Source: Acanthopleura granulata (taxonomy: Eukaryota > Mollusca > Polyplacophora > Chitonida > Chitonidae). Taken from it: DNA of 64,000 nt. The translations under genes were made by a program, and so were the position numbers. Under the pieces are notes generated by a model. That model saw only the letters and a list, made by a program, of their open reading frames with translations, ran no database searches and was not told the DNA's origin. Every line of letters begins with the position of its first letter. The stretch's first letter is position 1. The DNA is taken from the NCBI GenBank assembly GCA_016165875.1, contig JABBOT010000080.1:10212172-10276171 (forward strand), given 5' to 3'. Shown here one piece after another: positions 44,895-55,486 of the stretch.

Positions 44895-45375
44895 ATTTTC
44901 TTTATAGTGTGACCGGGCTACACAGATGGCGATTTGAACCAGCTACCTTTGGATAACGAGTCAACGCCTTTACCACTAGACTAAATGGAAATTACCCACA
45001 ACTGGCGAGTAGATAGCGCTTACATTTCACCCTGTTACATTCACCCCCAAGTCACGTCTTCGTGACTTCCAAGGAGAGGAGAGTCGAATACAAACAGAAT
45101 CCACCAAAGCATCACTGCCTGCTTTATAAGCCACCCCAGCAACCCTGGTCGCAGCGCCATGTGTAACACAGCAGGGTTGCTGGGGTGGCTTATAGAGCAT
45201 AAGGACGTGACTTGGAAAATAGGGGGTGAATGTAACAGGATGAAATGTAAGCCCCATCTTCTCCCCGGCTTTGGGGAATTTAACTTTAGCCTAGTGGTAG
45301 AAGCGTGGACTCGAAATGTAAAGATCGCTTGTTCAAATCCGTGGCCGGTTATACTGGTCACAACTGGCGCTGCGA
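44895..45375. mobile_element. Foldback/MITE-like element with tRNA-like arms, unit 3
   Basis: It has the same build as 31925-32350. A minus tRNA-like arm lies at about 44915-44990 (TAGTCTAGTGGTAAAGG, GGTTCAAATCG) and a plus arm at about 45280-45352 (TAGCCTAGTGGTAGAAG, TGTTCAAATCC). Nested inverted repeats (CCTGTTACATTCACC and GGTGAATGTAACAGG) lie inside. The centre holds a long perfect hairpin. Confidence 0.6.
45125..45194. repeat. Perfect 23-bp inverted repeat with a 24-base loop
   Basis: The arms 45125-45147 and 45172-45194 are exact reverse complements and begin TATAAGCCACCCCAGC. The unit 2 element has only the outer part of the arms (TATAAGCCAC and GTGGCTTATA). Confidence 0.85.
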
Positions 45376-45634
45376 ACAGGGCAGTCTGTTTGAGGTTTCT
45401 TTGTAGCTTTTATTAGGAAAACGCCTAAAGAATGAAAATAAGGAAACACACATTAATTTCATTGGACGAAACATGCTATGTAGTTTCCTTTTTTCTAACA
45501 TTAACAACCTGTCTGGTTTAGTTGTTTACTACATATCTACATGTTTCTGTATACCTTCGTGTCCGCCAAAACACACATTATACACTACTGATCCGAGTTC
45601 ATATATGTCGACGTTATTTCTCATGTGTTTGTGT

Positions 45635-45636
<2 letters not shown>

Positions 45637-45717
<81 letters not shown>
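45637..45717. repeat. (AT)n microsatellite, 81 bp
   Basis: An uninterrupted AT alternation. The matching place in unit 2 (32636-32660) has only a few AT repeats mixed with AC. Apparent ORFs through it (45473-45766, 45529-45759) are artefacts of the repeat. Confidence 0.95.
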
Positions 45718-45720
<3 letters not shown>

Positions 45721-47228
45721 GGTTATTGATAACCTACTGCATATAACACTACTAAACAAACTTTAACTTGTGTGGATAATCAGATCTAAGTAACAATCGG
45801 GTAACAGTTGCTTATGGTGCAAGTACAACTTTCGATACACATGTATATATTACAGATATTCCATGAATACACCCGAATACACATTTCTCCATTATGCGAC
45901 ATCAAACACAATGTATATCTATACCAAAGTAGCTGAACGGCGATATAAACTGTAGTGATTACAGTGGTGCAGTGCTCGTCTACATTACCACATAACGTCT
46001 ATAATATACACACTGATGTCACCCCCCCCCCCCTCCCCAAATCATCCAAGGAATGGTTCAAACTGTCAACAGGTCTTCGTATGGATGAATCATACTTAAC
46101 CTACCGGGCCTGTGAACAAACAATACACAGTCTTCTACAAGCTGTCGCTTATCCTAATCACAGAAAACGAACACTTCACATGCCAGCATTTACTTTTATA
46201 CACCGAATTACATGTACATACATCTGAAGGCTCTCATCACTTCGAGCGTTCTGCTCTCCTCCTGCGTAATCCCGCGTTGCTACATGTATTTTGTAATTTT
46301 TCAGTGTGTGAGGTGGGTAAACAAACAGGAGGTGAAAGACCGTTACAGTTGTCACAAGCTGCATATAACACCAACTGGAGTTACATGTACGTATTTAAGA
46401 CGTATTTAACAAGATACAGACCATGAAGAAATAATAAAACAGAATTATCAGAACTTCTCCACTAGTCGTCTGCTACTGCAGCAATACATAAAGAAAATAC
46501 GAAAACTGACAATAAACGCTGACAAGAAGAAAAATGGACGGAGAGTTCTCGTCCATAATTAAACCAATGCAATACTGAATCTAGTATCATTAACGGACTC
46601 CATAGGATGTGAACTGCGCAAGTATTACGCAAGGTACAGGTGACCGAGCGCAAGTGTAATGCACTCTGAAACACTGCGCACTGAAACAGGCAACGAGCAA
46701 CGAATTTTGAAACTATAAAATCACAGGAGGTACTTCCTTTCAAACACCTCACAGAGTGTCGGCAATTGCTAAAAACTGTAAGTAAAACTTATCGACATCT
46801 AGATTTATTTCACAAATCAAACCGTGGGCGGCAGCGTGATGCAAAACTATGGGCGCACATGTGCTGATCACCGTGCCCAACAACCGAACACGGAGCAATT
46901 ACACAATCAGTCAAAAGTAACAGATCTAGCTCGAAATATGCAAGCGACACTGCCTACCCACCATGACAGTTGATCGGGCAGCTATAACAACCAGAAAACC
47001 TGATGTACAGGAGAAGCTTTCGCACCACATGTTGATGTTCCCGAGAAAATGGCTGCACTGCCATGACGTCAGATGACTCTCAGGCAACCCTACGCAAGAG
47101 AAATAACTCTGCCTGTCACACCGTCCCCTGCTCCATGTTTGACACAAACTAACACCCTTTTCTACAATATATTAACGTCTAACACTTCAGTGGCTATTAG
47201 AAAGGAGCTGAGCTAACAGTAACTGAGG

Positions 47229-47468
47229 TTAACTCATGGTGGCCATAGACTGATGACCTGGGAAACGAGCTCGTCTCGCGGGCTCCTTCGCTCTGTCCGA
47301 AGTACAAGGTTCATCTTCCGAAGAATCACCGTTTCCCCGGGCCTGTAAGGCGGACCCTGAAGCTGGAGTCACATATACGTCAGACTCCTCGTCTCTGGAC
47401 AGTTCTAACTCTGTAGATTGCTCCTCTGGTACTGGTTTCCTTGTAGGATTTTCAATTATGTCAACCAC
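47229..47468 (-). CDS. Hypothetical acidic, low-complexity protein fragment, unit 3
   Basis: This is the counterpart of 34010-34249: DIIENPTRKPVPEEQSTELE, then LSRDEESDVYVTPASGSALQ and DRAKEPARRARFPGH. It is three codons shorter by an in-frame 9-base deletion and has a different end (QSMATMS). Retention of the frame despite the indel is the only sign of coding constraint. Function is unknown. Confidence 0.35.
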   Translation of the reverse strand: MVDIIENPTRKPVPEEQSTELELSRDEESDVYVTPASGSALQARGNGDSSEDEPCTSDRAKEPARRARFPGHQSMATMS

Positions 47469-47926
47469 AAGGTGTCTTGCATCTAGGGTCTCGACGATGA
47501 ATTGATGATGAAGTTAACACTGCAAGCAGACGAACTCATCAGCCGTATGCAAAGCCGATCCCACACCTACCTTCTCACAAGATAGGGCCATGACCCTGAA
47601 GAAGTCTTTCACATGACTGAGCATACATTTTAGGTCAGCCCCACCCCACCCCCCACCCATACGAGAAAATCCTCTGAGCAATATTTCATCCATATCCCTA
47701 CACAACCTCTTTTTCACAAACCGCTTTGAGTCCGCCGGTATTCATTCAATAACCTATTTGACATATACTTAACATCAACAATTTCAAACAGAGTGCAAAA
47801 TTTAACGCAGTTTAATTGCGCAATGTGAAAATTTCATACAGAAATTAAACAGAGTAAAACATAATAGTATAATTTCTTTTTATCAACGGCGTGAGGATAC
47901 GTAAATAGAAATGAAATTTACACTGG

Positions 47927-48160
47927 ATGGATTACGTGTATATCGAAGAAGTTGGAAGACTGTTTTACGTATCAGTAAATCGCGATGCATGTGAAATGGT
48001 AATGTTAAAGGTGCTGAGCAACTGCACTGTTGAAAAGGCCTGCGTTACAAGCACACAGAATTCTGTTCACCAGGCACAGTTACCGAAGGAGAACATTGAG
48101 ATGATGGTGAAGACACGACCACCTTTGTTGCCTGCAGCGGCGCCAGCGGAGGACGGGTAA
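47927..48160 (+). CDS. Hypothetical 77-residue ORF, possibly a first exon, unit 3
   Basis: This is the counterpart of 34695-34928, beginning MDYVYIEEVGRLFYVSV and ending at the same GGGTAATG donor-like site. Three residue changes are seen (A2D, H18N, D45N). Function is unknown. Confidence 0.35.
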   Translation: MDYVYIEEVGRLFYVSVNRDACEMVMLKVLSNCTVEKACVTSTQNSVHQAQLPKENIEMMVKTRPPLLPAAAPAEDG

Positions 48161-48213
48161 TGAAATATTCAATATTTATGAGCTACATGTACGTGTATCT
48201 TGCCGTGGTAAAT

Positions 48214-48756
48214 TTATTTAATAGCGTATAAGAAAGAGTAGTCATCGGAAGAGTCATCGCCCAGATTAAACTGAGTAATGGCGTTCTTCATCTCTTCGGG
48301 GCTTATACAGCCATCTCCGTCACTGTCTAACCGGTTAAACGTGGACTGGATCACGACATCGTCTGTCAATCCTCTGTTCTTGTTGTACACGCGCCATTCC
48401 TCTAGGCTAATGGAACCGTCATCATTGAGGTCAAGGCTTTCGAAGTATATCCTGGCGATTGTGGGCACGAAGGTTTTTCTGAACCACTCCGTTTTATACA
48501 AAACCTTATTTCCCGCAATCCATTCATCCTTCGTTAGGGAGGCCTGGTTTCGGGGTAGTCCGTTGGTTTCACACAATCTTCCCCATGCTTCAGTGTAAAT
48601 CCTTCGAAGCAGTTCTCCATTTTCCACTTTGCCTTTCTTGACCAGTGTCCTTGGAAACGCCATGAACTCTTCCGTATCCAAAAGCTCGTCTTTGTTAGTA
48701 TTAAAAAAGTCAAATACTATCCCCCATTTCTTCTTCATGTAGTCTTCCGCTGACAC
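48214..48756 (-). CDS. EF-hand calcium-binding protein, SCP/calexcitin-like, copy 5 exon 2 (type A)
   Basis: 180 residues, very close to copy 3. Differences include IVFDFFNTNKDELLDTEE in EF1 (19-30, still Asn at position 1 and Glu at 6), TLVKKGK around residue 39, and DDSSDDYSF near the end. EF3 and EF4 are canonical. It begins GTG after TTTTGTGTAG. The stop TAA again overlaps an AATAAA (48213-48218). Exon 1 is at 51975-51998. There is no type B partner to the right in this unit, because the sequence departs at about 54705 into transposon-rich DNA. Confidence 0.88.
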   Translation of the reverse strand: MSAEDYMKKKWGIVFDFFNTNKDELLDTEEFMAFPRTLVKKGKVENGELLRRIYTEAWGRLCETNGLPRNQASLTKDEWIAGNKVLYKTEWFRKTFVPTIARIYFESLDLNDDGSISLEEWRVYNKNRGLTDDVVIQSTFNRLDSDGDGCISPEEMKNAITQFNLGDDSSDDYSFLYAIK

Positions 48757-51700
48757 CTACACAAAAAATTATGAGACGAAAAGTAAGTAGTTCCCAGTTC
48801 TAGATTATATATGGATGCATATTGTAATTGGCCGATTTTAAAGCGATTACGATTAAACGTATGGGATTAAAAACTAATGAATTATTGTCCAAAGGCAAGA
48901 CTTGAGGCACAAACTGTTCTTATATCGACACAAGACAGACACAAGACAGATTTAACTATCTTGCTGATATAGGTCACAACATAGCATGACCAGCGCCGTG
49001 CACTTGTACAGGGATAAGATGTTATGTTAGACCCCGTGCGTCTCTGGTCTGACCCTGTACTATACTATTAGTCACAGAGATGCTGCTTGGTTTACCCTAA
49101 AACAGCAACGCCAGCGATAAATTATTACGCTACGTGCGCCATCATCCTGGTGGTGATATCATCGGAGTAGCATCCCTTGTAACAAACCAGTGCCTTCTGA
49201 AATCTGAAATCATAGGAAATGTTACCGCTATGGACTTGAGCGAAAAAGTATATGTATACTTGATCTGAGCTAACCTAACTGTGTCTTTCAACTTATAGTA
49301 ATGTACACAGTCCGGCCACAGATACTTGCAGGTTCTGTGTTGTATATTTTAAGCCGCCAACACTTAACCTTGATTTCCAGGTACATAACGCTTTGTATAA
49401 TAATTGTATAACTGTGATTGTGCAGTCCACGCCATGGGCTGACCTTCCGACACGAGGTACTTCCCACCGTCGATATGTTATAAGGAAATATGATAATAAC
49501 CGAGTTGCTGCACGGGAAATATTTATTTTATTACTGAAATTTATCTTGTCATTAAAATTAACCACAAATAGAACAAAGTACGTTAAGTTATATAATGACT
49601 CAAGAGGGCATACCAAGGAACGCTGTGAGGTGTTTTGACAGTTGATTGACATGTATCAGAATAGATTTGGAATCCTAATCAGGGGACACACGAGTCAAAT
49701 TTTTCGCTCGTATAGGCGTTTTTCGCAAACCAAGATTGTCCACTCAGAAATTCACTTGTATCAAACATGTCAGAAACCAGAAGGATTTCACGCTATCCGT
49801 GCATTCTGTCCACTCCTGTGAATTTCAGCGATCGAGATGTCCGAGCTGAAGAATCAAATCACACAAATTTCTCTTGACCTGTGTCGTTTTGTTTGCGCCA
49901 CGTGAAGTCACTGGTCACACGACATGCCATAGTAACGACGTCGGACGGAAAAATTCACCTTGTGTGTCTGCGACTGCGCTGCATATATCCCCAGGATATT
50001 TCGCCCGCGAAAAATTTCCCTAGAAGTGAATACAATGTATATCGGCTTATTGTTTATCCCCAGCTTAAGCGTCAAATACGGTATCAGTTTGAGGCTCCCA
50101 CTCATAAAGCATTAAGGGCCATTCCAAGCCGATAATCTGATTTATCATGTACTCTGTGGACTGTGCCCGTAATGCTGCGATTGTATTGGTTGAAACGACA
50201 TCTCTCTTCCGTTACGAAGTAGCATGCAGTAATACAGGAATAAGTCGTTCCTCTAAGCTATATTTATGGGATCTTTTGCGAGACTTGTCTTGCGCATATT
50301 GAAGATCGATATACTGGATAAATCAGCCAGTAACATGCCAAACATCAGTGGTTTAACCCGAGTACTCCGATTTCTTTTATTCTGCAGGCATTGCGTCAGA
50401 TCAAAATGGCCTCGTGCGTTTGGCGTTAAACATCAGTCAAGTGCAGAAATAAATATATTATTTACACGGTATGTGGGTGCTACTCCGATGATATCGCTAC
50501 CAGGTGATGGGGCACGCAGCATAATAATTTATGGCTGGCATTACTGTTTTGGGCTCGATTCTCAGAACCGTGTGTGTGCCTGAACTTCATTTAATGGGAA
50601 GAAATACAATATTGCGATTTTGTGCAAGTAATGCTGTCCTACGTGTGTGCATCGATTACGATGGTGGAAAACTAAATTGATTGTAACAGACCAGGAGGCA
50701 TCTGATCTCTTAGAGGTGCCCTAACCCTTTTAGTTTTCGGACAGATATTATTACTCATGAAAGCAAAAAATTACGTTGAATACCTTTGTTTTTTTTGAAC
50801 AAACAATTATGTATATACATGTGTTTTGCAGGAACGGCATTAAGGAGACTGGTCGAGTGATAAAATGCTCTCCCAAAACAATCCACGGGGAGCTGTTTCG
50901 CTCTCCCAGAGAGGTCTGCCAAAGTTAACTAGGAGTGCATTTCTTCTCCAAGTGTAATTCGAGGAAGCAAACAATGAAGAAATCCCATTGTGAAAAAAGA
51001 AGGAATTTGTCGGCTATTTAGTTAGCGCTGAGGGTTGAATAGGCATGGACACTATGGACAGATTATCGGAAATAAATAGACAAACACATAGATACACTTT
51101 CACCCAGAATATTTTAAAACATTTACAAAAAATTTCCAATATTTAATGACTATGATTCTCGTCCGGAACAGGATAAATTTGGAGGATGTAGCTCTCTCTA
51201 TGTCCAGGTAGTTGTCGCTTGACATCCACTGTGATTGGCCTTAAAGGTGTGAAAGCCACAACCGGCCTCAATGGACAAACCAGGAAATAATCCGAGCTCC
51301 TGTGGGCTTCCTTTGACAAATGACCTGATTCTCTGGCCATTGTCATTGATTAAACCTGGAATTGGGTCTTCATTAAGTTTTGCCAAATCATGACCTTATA
51401 TTATGGCTTTTACGGTTCAAAAGGGCTACTTGGCTTCCTTGGTTTCGTACATGTGGTTGTTGTTGTCGTTTCACTAGCGACTGGTAATGGCACTTGGCAA
51501 CATGACTGACTGAACTTTCATACTACTCAGAGGTCTGTAGGCCTAGGGCACAGTGCAAAACATTGATGAGAAGTCATACACCTATGTTAACTTGAAAATG
51601 TTGGTAAAAAGAAGTGAGTCTGTTACACGACAGGCACAGAATTTGCGTAACATTCCACAATGACTTAAAAAGTTGTTCTCAGGGGAAATGGGAAACTTTG

Positions 51701-51974
51701 ACCTTGGGGAAGAATAAAATAAAATAAAATTCTTGACCTCCATCTGCACTGGGCCGTGAGGGTGAGTAGAAAATTGGTCGAATCAGAAGACCTGGGCACG
51801 TGTAGAGGCGAAGGTCACCAATCGCTCTCTCTAAAGTGCCATTCCTCTTGTGCTTTAGATGTACTGACCATGTAAGAACAATACACTACCTTTTCCCATT
51901 ACAATTACGTGTGCACTGACTAAAAAGGATAGACCCGAATTTCAGAGAAAAAAAAAGAATTAGGCGTCTCTTAC
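48757..51974 (-). other. Intron of copy 5 (type A, about 3.2 kb)
   Basis: It carries the shared A intron block, with a deletion near 49093 that removes about 110 bases present in the others (the TTAGCTCATATACTG to GAGAATCGAGCC stretch). No gene is supported. Confidence 0.75.
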
Positions 51975-51998
51975 CTGATCCATTTTACAAGCACTCAT
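51975..51998 (-). CDS. EF-hand gene copy 5, exon 1
   Basis: ATG AGT GCT TGT AAA ATG GAT CAG and then GTAAGAG on the minus strand, identical to copies 1 and 3 and in phase with GTG TCA GCG of exon 2. Confidence 0.75.
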
Positions 51999-52524
51999 AT
52001 TTCTAAAGCGTCCTCGTATGTCTAATGCCGCCTCTTCTGTCAATGTTCGTACAGTAAATTTTTGTAAGAAAAATGACAATACTCGGAATAGACGGATTCA
52101 TCAAATGTATTCACCTGCGGGTGTATGCTACACTAAACCTGCTTTTGCTCCCCACATACCTATGAAGTTGCACTACTGGTATTTTTATGAGGAGACAGAC
52201 CACGTGACCAAGACATTCTCGTTCACGGTGTATGCCTCAACATTACTGAACTCCCTAGATGGGTTGAAGATCTTAATGAAATGTTTTACATCAGGCTTTC
52301 TCTTCACAGTACGGGTTGCAGGTCATTCACTTTTGCCGGCTGCGCTTCCAATTTTAGACAATATCAGTTGAGACTACGCTTAGTGAATCGTGACATTTAA
52401 CTTTCATTACTTTGACTCTTTGTGTATGTATAAAAAGTAGCCTGTCCAGGCTCAGCGATGTTATTGAAGCCTGAAAGCCGTAGGCTGTTTATTCCCAAAT
52501 AACAACTATATGTAAAAAGTGGAT

Positions 52525-52760
52525 CGAGTAGATCCATGGCCGAGTTGTCAGCCTGCTAGTGCAGACCAGTGTCCCAGGGCCACCTCTCATCAATGCGGTC
52601 GCTATGAAGTGGCTTCCTGTCTAGTGGCATGTGGGAATGTTTACCATTAACTTTGGAATCCTCGTACATGGACGTCCCTCAGGTCCGGCCTGATTTCGTT
52701 CCACCACAATGATAGCGGCTGTCATATAAGGGAAATATGCTCGAGGTCAACCATTAATTG
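52525..52760 (+). mobile_element. Diverged SINE copy, unit 4
   Basis: The same element as 3160-3395, with a small internal loss of the CCAGCTCTCGC piece. Confidence 0.5.
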
Positions 52761-53397
52761 CCTCATCAATTGGCTCCAACAACTGACATGGTAGAAAGTA
52801 TTGATTTTCATTCTTACTTGTGATAGCAATGTTTTTGAATATTTATATTTGCACAAAGTTAATCACTATGGATTTCACAACTTCTGTTGTTCAAAAGTAC
52901 TGTTAGTATATAAAAGAGTAGACATTTCTTTATTTGTTTTTTTTTATTAGTTTGTTCCTTTTTTTATGAAAATGGAGTTGGACGCACATCCACAATTGAA
53001 CACTTACTAAGCACGAGGGCTTGAGGCTCTGGAGCCGACTAATCTCTAGTACCTCACACACTGTATTTGTAGATGCATTCATCATAAGTCTGGTGGATGT
53101 CTTATGTATTCTCCCCAAAAATGCATCAACATAATCATGGCTTCCTTCAAGCCGCTTAATTTCTGCATAAATCGAGGCCTGCCACAACCAGAGGGCGATG
53201 GGGACACACATGTATACAGCGCTCCCTTCACAGAAGGCACCAAAAGGGAGCCTTAATTATGGCAGACAAATTTGAAAACCAGTAACTATTAAATAGCTCC
53301 TTTTTATTAAATCTGATGTAAATGGGAAACTGGTAAAATCCCTTCTCGCCTTTAACAAAGGGATCCAGAGCTGGGTTCTCCTTTGTTCTTTCTTTGA

Positions 53398-53405
53398 TGA
53401 CGTCA
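53398..53405. promoter_or_regulatory. CRE palindrome TGACGTCA, unit 4 first site
   Basis: Intact and in the conserved position about 1.4 kb upstream of exon 1. Confidence 0.35.
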
Positions 53406-54401
53406 CACTTCTAGGTGCATATGTGCTCAGAAAGCAGTCAGGTAGTACACAACACAGAAAACGATGTGTTTGGACCCTTCTGCGTAGCCCACCCGTGTCT
53501 CCCATTCTACAACATATTCTCGGATATTGTGGCACACTATGTATGTGCTCTGTGACGAGACATTCAGATATACACTTTATTATAACGTGCCAAACCAAGT
53601 TGTAATGGCACTTACTACTTATTGACAGCTGCTATTTAAAAAGTAAAATCATGAGGTGTTGGTCTGCCAAATGTTGATGGGTTTTCAGCCCAAGGACCCT
53701 TGTATTTTATCATTACCTTATCTCTTTACGAAATGAGGCATTTATTTGTGACAGAAACTGTCCGACTCTCAATGATATGGTTAACATGGCAGGAATTTGC
53801 ATCTTTTTAGACTTGAAATGAGACATTTCTGGGCCTTATAGCGATAATTTGGTGCATTACAATAACAGAACTTTAAGAAGAGTAAGAACTGTCATTTTGG
53901 GGCGTATTGTTATCTTGTAATTGCTAAAACTAAAACGTTTTCACCTCGACAAGCGTATAGATCAACAGCAACAATATGGCGGATACAGCAGACAAGGCGT
54001 TGTGAGCTCCGTCCCTCTTGAGGTGTCTTATGTATTCCTAATGCAGAGTAACTGATCCTAACGAATGGAAACGAGTCTTAAACCACAACAGAGGAACTTG
54101 TTAGAAAACCTGGCTTTAAAACACTTACTTTTTAAAAACATAGAGGAAAAGTTCTCGTGGACATTGAATAGCCATGTCAATGACGTGAGCAAGGGTGACA
54201 GCCTTCAAATGTTCCATCTAAATTCAAAGTGAATTTGGAATAGCACAGAACTGATAAAATGCTAACAAACTCACCTCAAACAGTCATATATGGTCAATCG
54301 AGCATTGAGAAACAAATTGCACAATTCATTTGCGTAGACAGATGCATACATTACAAAAACTGAAGCCAAATCTCAGCGGCCGGTCACTCCTTCCCGGGAT
54401 A

Positions 54402-54409
54402 TGACGTCA
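54402..54409. promoter_or_regulatory. CRE palindrome TGACGTCA, unit 4 second site
   Basis: Intact. The sequence just before it is shortened relative to units 1 and 3. Confidence 0.3.
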
Positions 54410-54705
54410 TTTTTTTGAGAACTATTTTGTAAAATTTAAACCGTGAGCAAGAGGTCATCAAAAATAATAAAAATATTTTACTATAATCACTTTGTGTTAT
54501 ATAATTCGGGAAACCAATTCTGGGGTTGATCTGGTACCGATAATAAAATATAAAAAATATAAAATTTGTCACTGTGGCTGCACGGCTTAAAAAATACATT
54601 TTCACCGCATTATATGGGATTATAAAATAAATAGCATTTTTCGGCGAATTAAACTGGAAGTGCTCACGTTTTATTTCCGCTACTCAACTGCGGCTGTGAA
54701 TCTTG

Positions 54706-55219
54706 AGCTCGCTTGACGACAGATATGGCGAACCACACTGTGGCCCGTGACAAGGCTGTCAGGGCAGAAAAGGGTGCCCATGGCCTCAAGAAGACTTCGA
54801 TCGCTTATTTAATAGCTTCATTGCACCGGGAAGTTTTCTTGTTTCATCCCAGTTTTATTTTCATGGCCATTTAAATGTATATAGGCTTATTTTTTTGTAA
54901 AACTCGTACGGCGGAATGCGATGCTAATGAATATTCAGAACATTCCTTGAAGGTCTTGAGGGATAAATCGAAATTCGATCCATTTTGTACTTAGCTACAC
55001 ACTACTTGCAGAAACGAACCACCTGTTGAATATACAAACATAAAGTTTTAAAGACTGTATGTTTATAAATTCACACCATTTAACCCAATAAAAACCTGTA
55101 ACATTTGTCAGAATATATTGTGACATGTACTGGTATATATATTTAAACACTTACACAGAAAAAGAGTATACAGAGGGTATATACATGTACATCAGACATA
55201 TACAATTGAATTTACAATT
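54706..55219. other. Junction region with a short plus-strand ORF
   Basis: It is unique sequence. A 49-codon frame starting near 54725 (MANHTVARDKAVRAEKGAH, then GLKKTSIAYL) looks coding for its first part and then becomes hydrophobic and AT-driven. No family was recognised, so it is noted but not called. The rest is AT-rich. Confidence 0.35.
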
Positions 55220-55400
55220 GAAACTAGTGAAAATGAGTTGCCTTTTCTTGACATCTTACTAAAGAAGAGATAATAAAATAATAACTGACTTATACTACAA
55301 AGCAATAGATACCAAAAAGTATTTATCATTCAAACCGCGCCAACCAAGGCACATTAAAACCCTAGTACCGTATAATTTCCCCGACGAATATGTATCATAG
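55220..55400 (+). pseudogene. Penelope-like element reverse transcriptase fragment, broken
   Basis: Frame one gives ETSENELPFLDILLKK. After a one-base shift the next frame gives DNKIITDLYYKAIDTKKYL, then SFKPRQPRHIKTLVPYNFP and a stop. The order FLD...I-TDLYYK-DT-YL...HIKT-PYN is the conserved C-terminal RT region of Penelope-like retroelements. Palm-domain motifs and the GIY-YIG nuclease are not seen. It is a short fossil, and family assignment is from motif memory. Confidence 0.6.
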
Positions 55401-55486
55401 TTGTGGATAAGTCTCTAAGAAATATAAGATTTAAGGAACTGGGGAATCATTTTTACTAAATAGACATAACCATCTAAAACATACTG

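Larger units (their letters stand above)
44318..47228. other. Upstream block of copy 4, mostly non-coding
   Basis: It has the same content as 30490-34009 in unit 2, without the 0.87-kb insertion. The foldback element at 44895-45375, an AT microsatellite at 45637-45717 and a poly-C run near 46022-46033 lie here. A CRE palindrome is at about 47064-47071. No gene is called. Confidence 0.5.
34982..48213. repeat. Segmental duplication unit 3 (A-B gene pair)
   Basis: It has the same order of parts as unit 2, at a spacing of about 13.2-13.9 kb between matching genes. It differs by the missing insertion at about 44825, a greatly expanded AT microsatellite, and the extra 0.15 kb near 47090-47250. Confidence 0.8.
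48214..54705. repeat. Segmental duplication unit 4, A half only
   Basis: It matches units 2 and 3 from the A gene to GGCTGTGAATCTTGAGCTCG, then stops. The B 3' flank, B gene and B upstream block are absent. Confidence 0.75.
51999..54705. other. Upstream block of copy 5
   Basis: A SINE remnant lies at 52525-52760, and CRE palindromes at 53398-53405 and 54402-54409. No gene is called. The plus-strand frame at 52018-52371 is open here but closed in units 1 and 3. Confidence 0.6.

Noticed and set aside
45473..45766. ORFs with Ile-Tyr repeats on both strands
   Set aside because: They are translations of the AT microsatellite.
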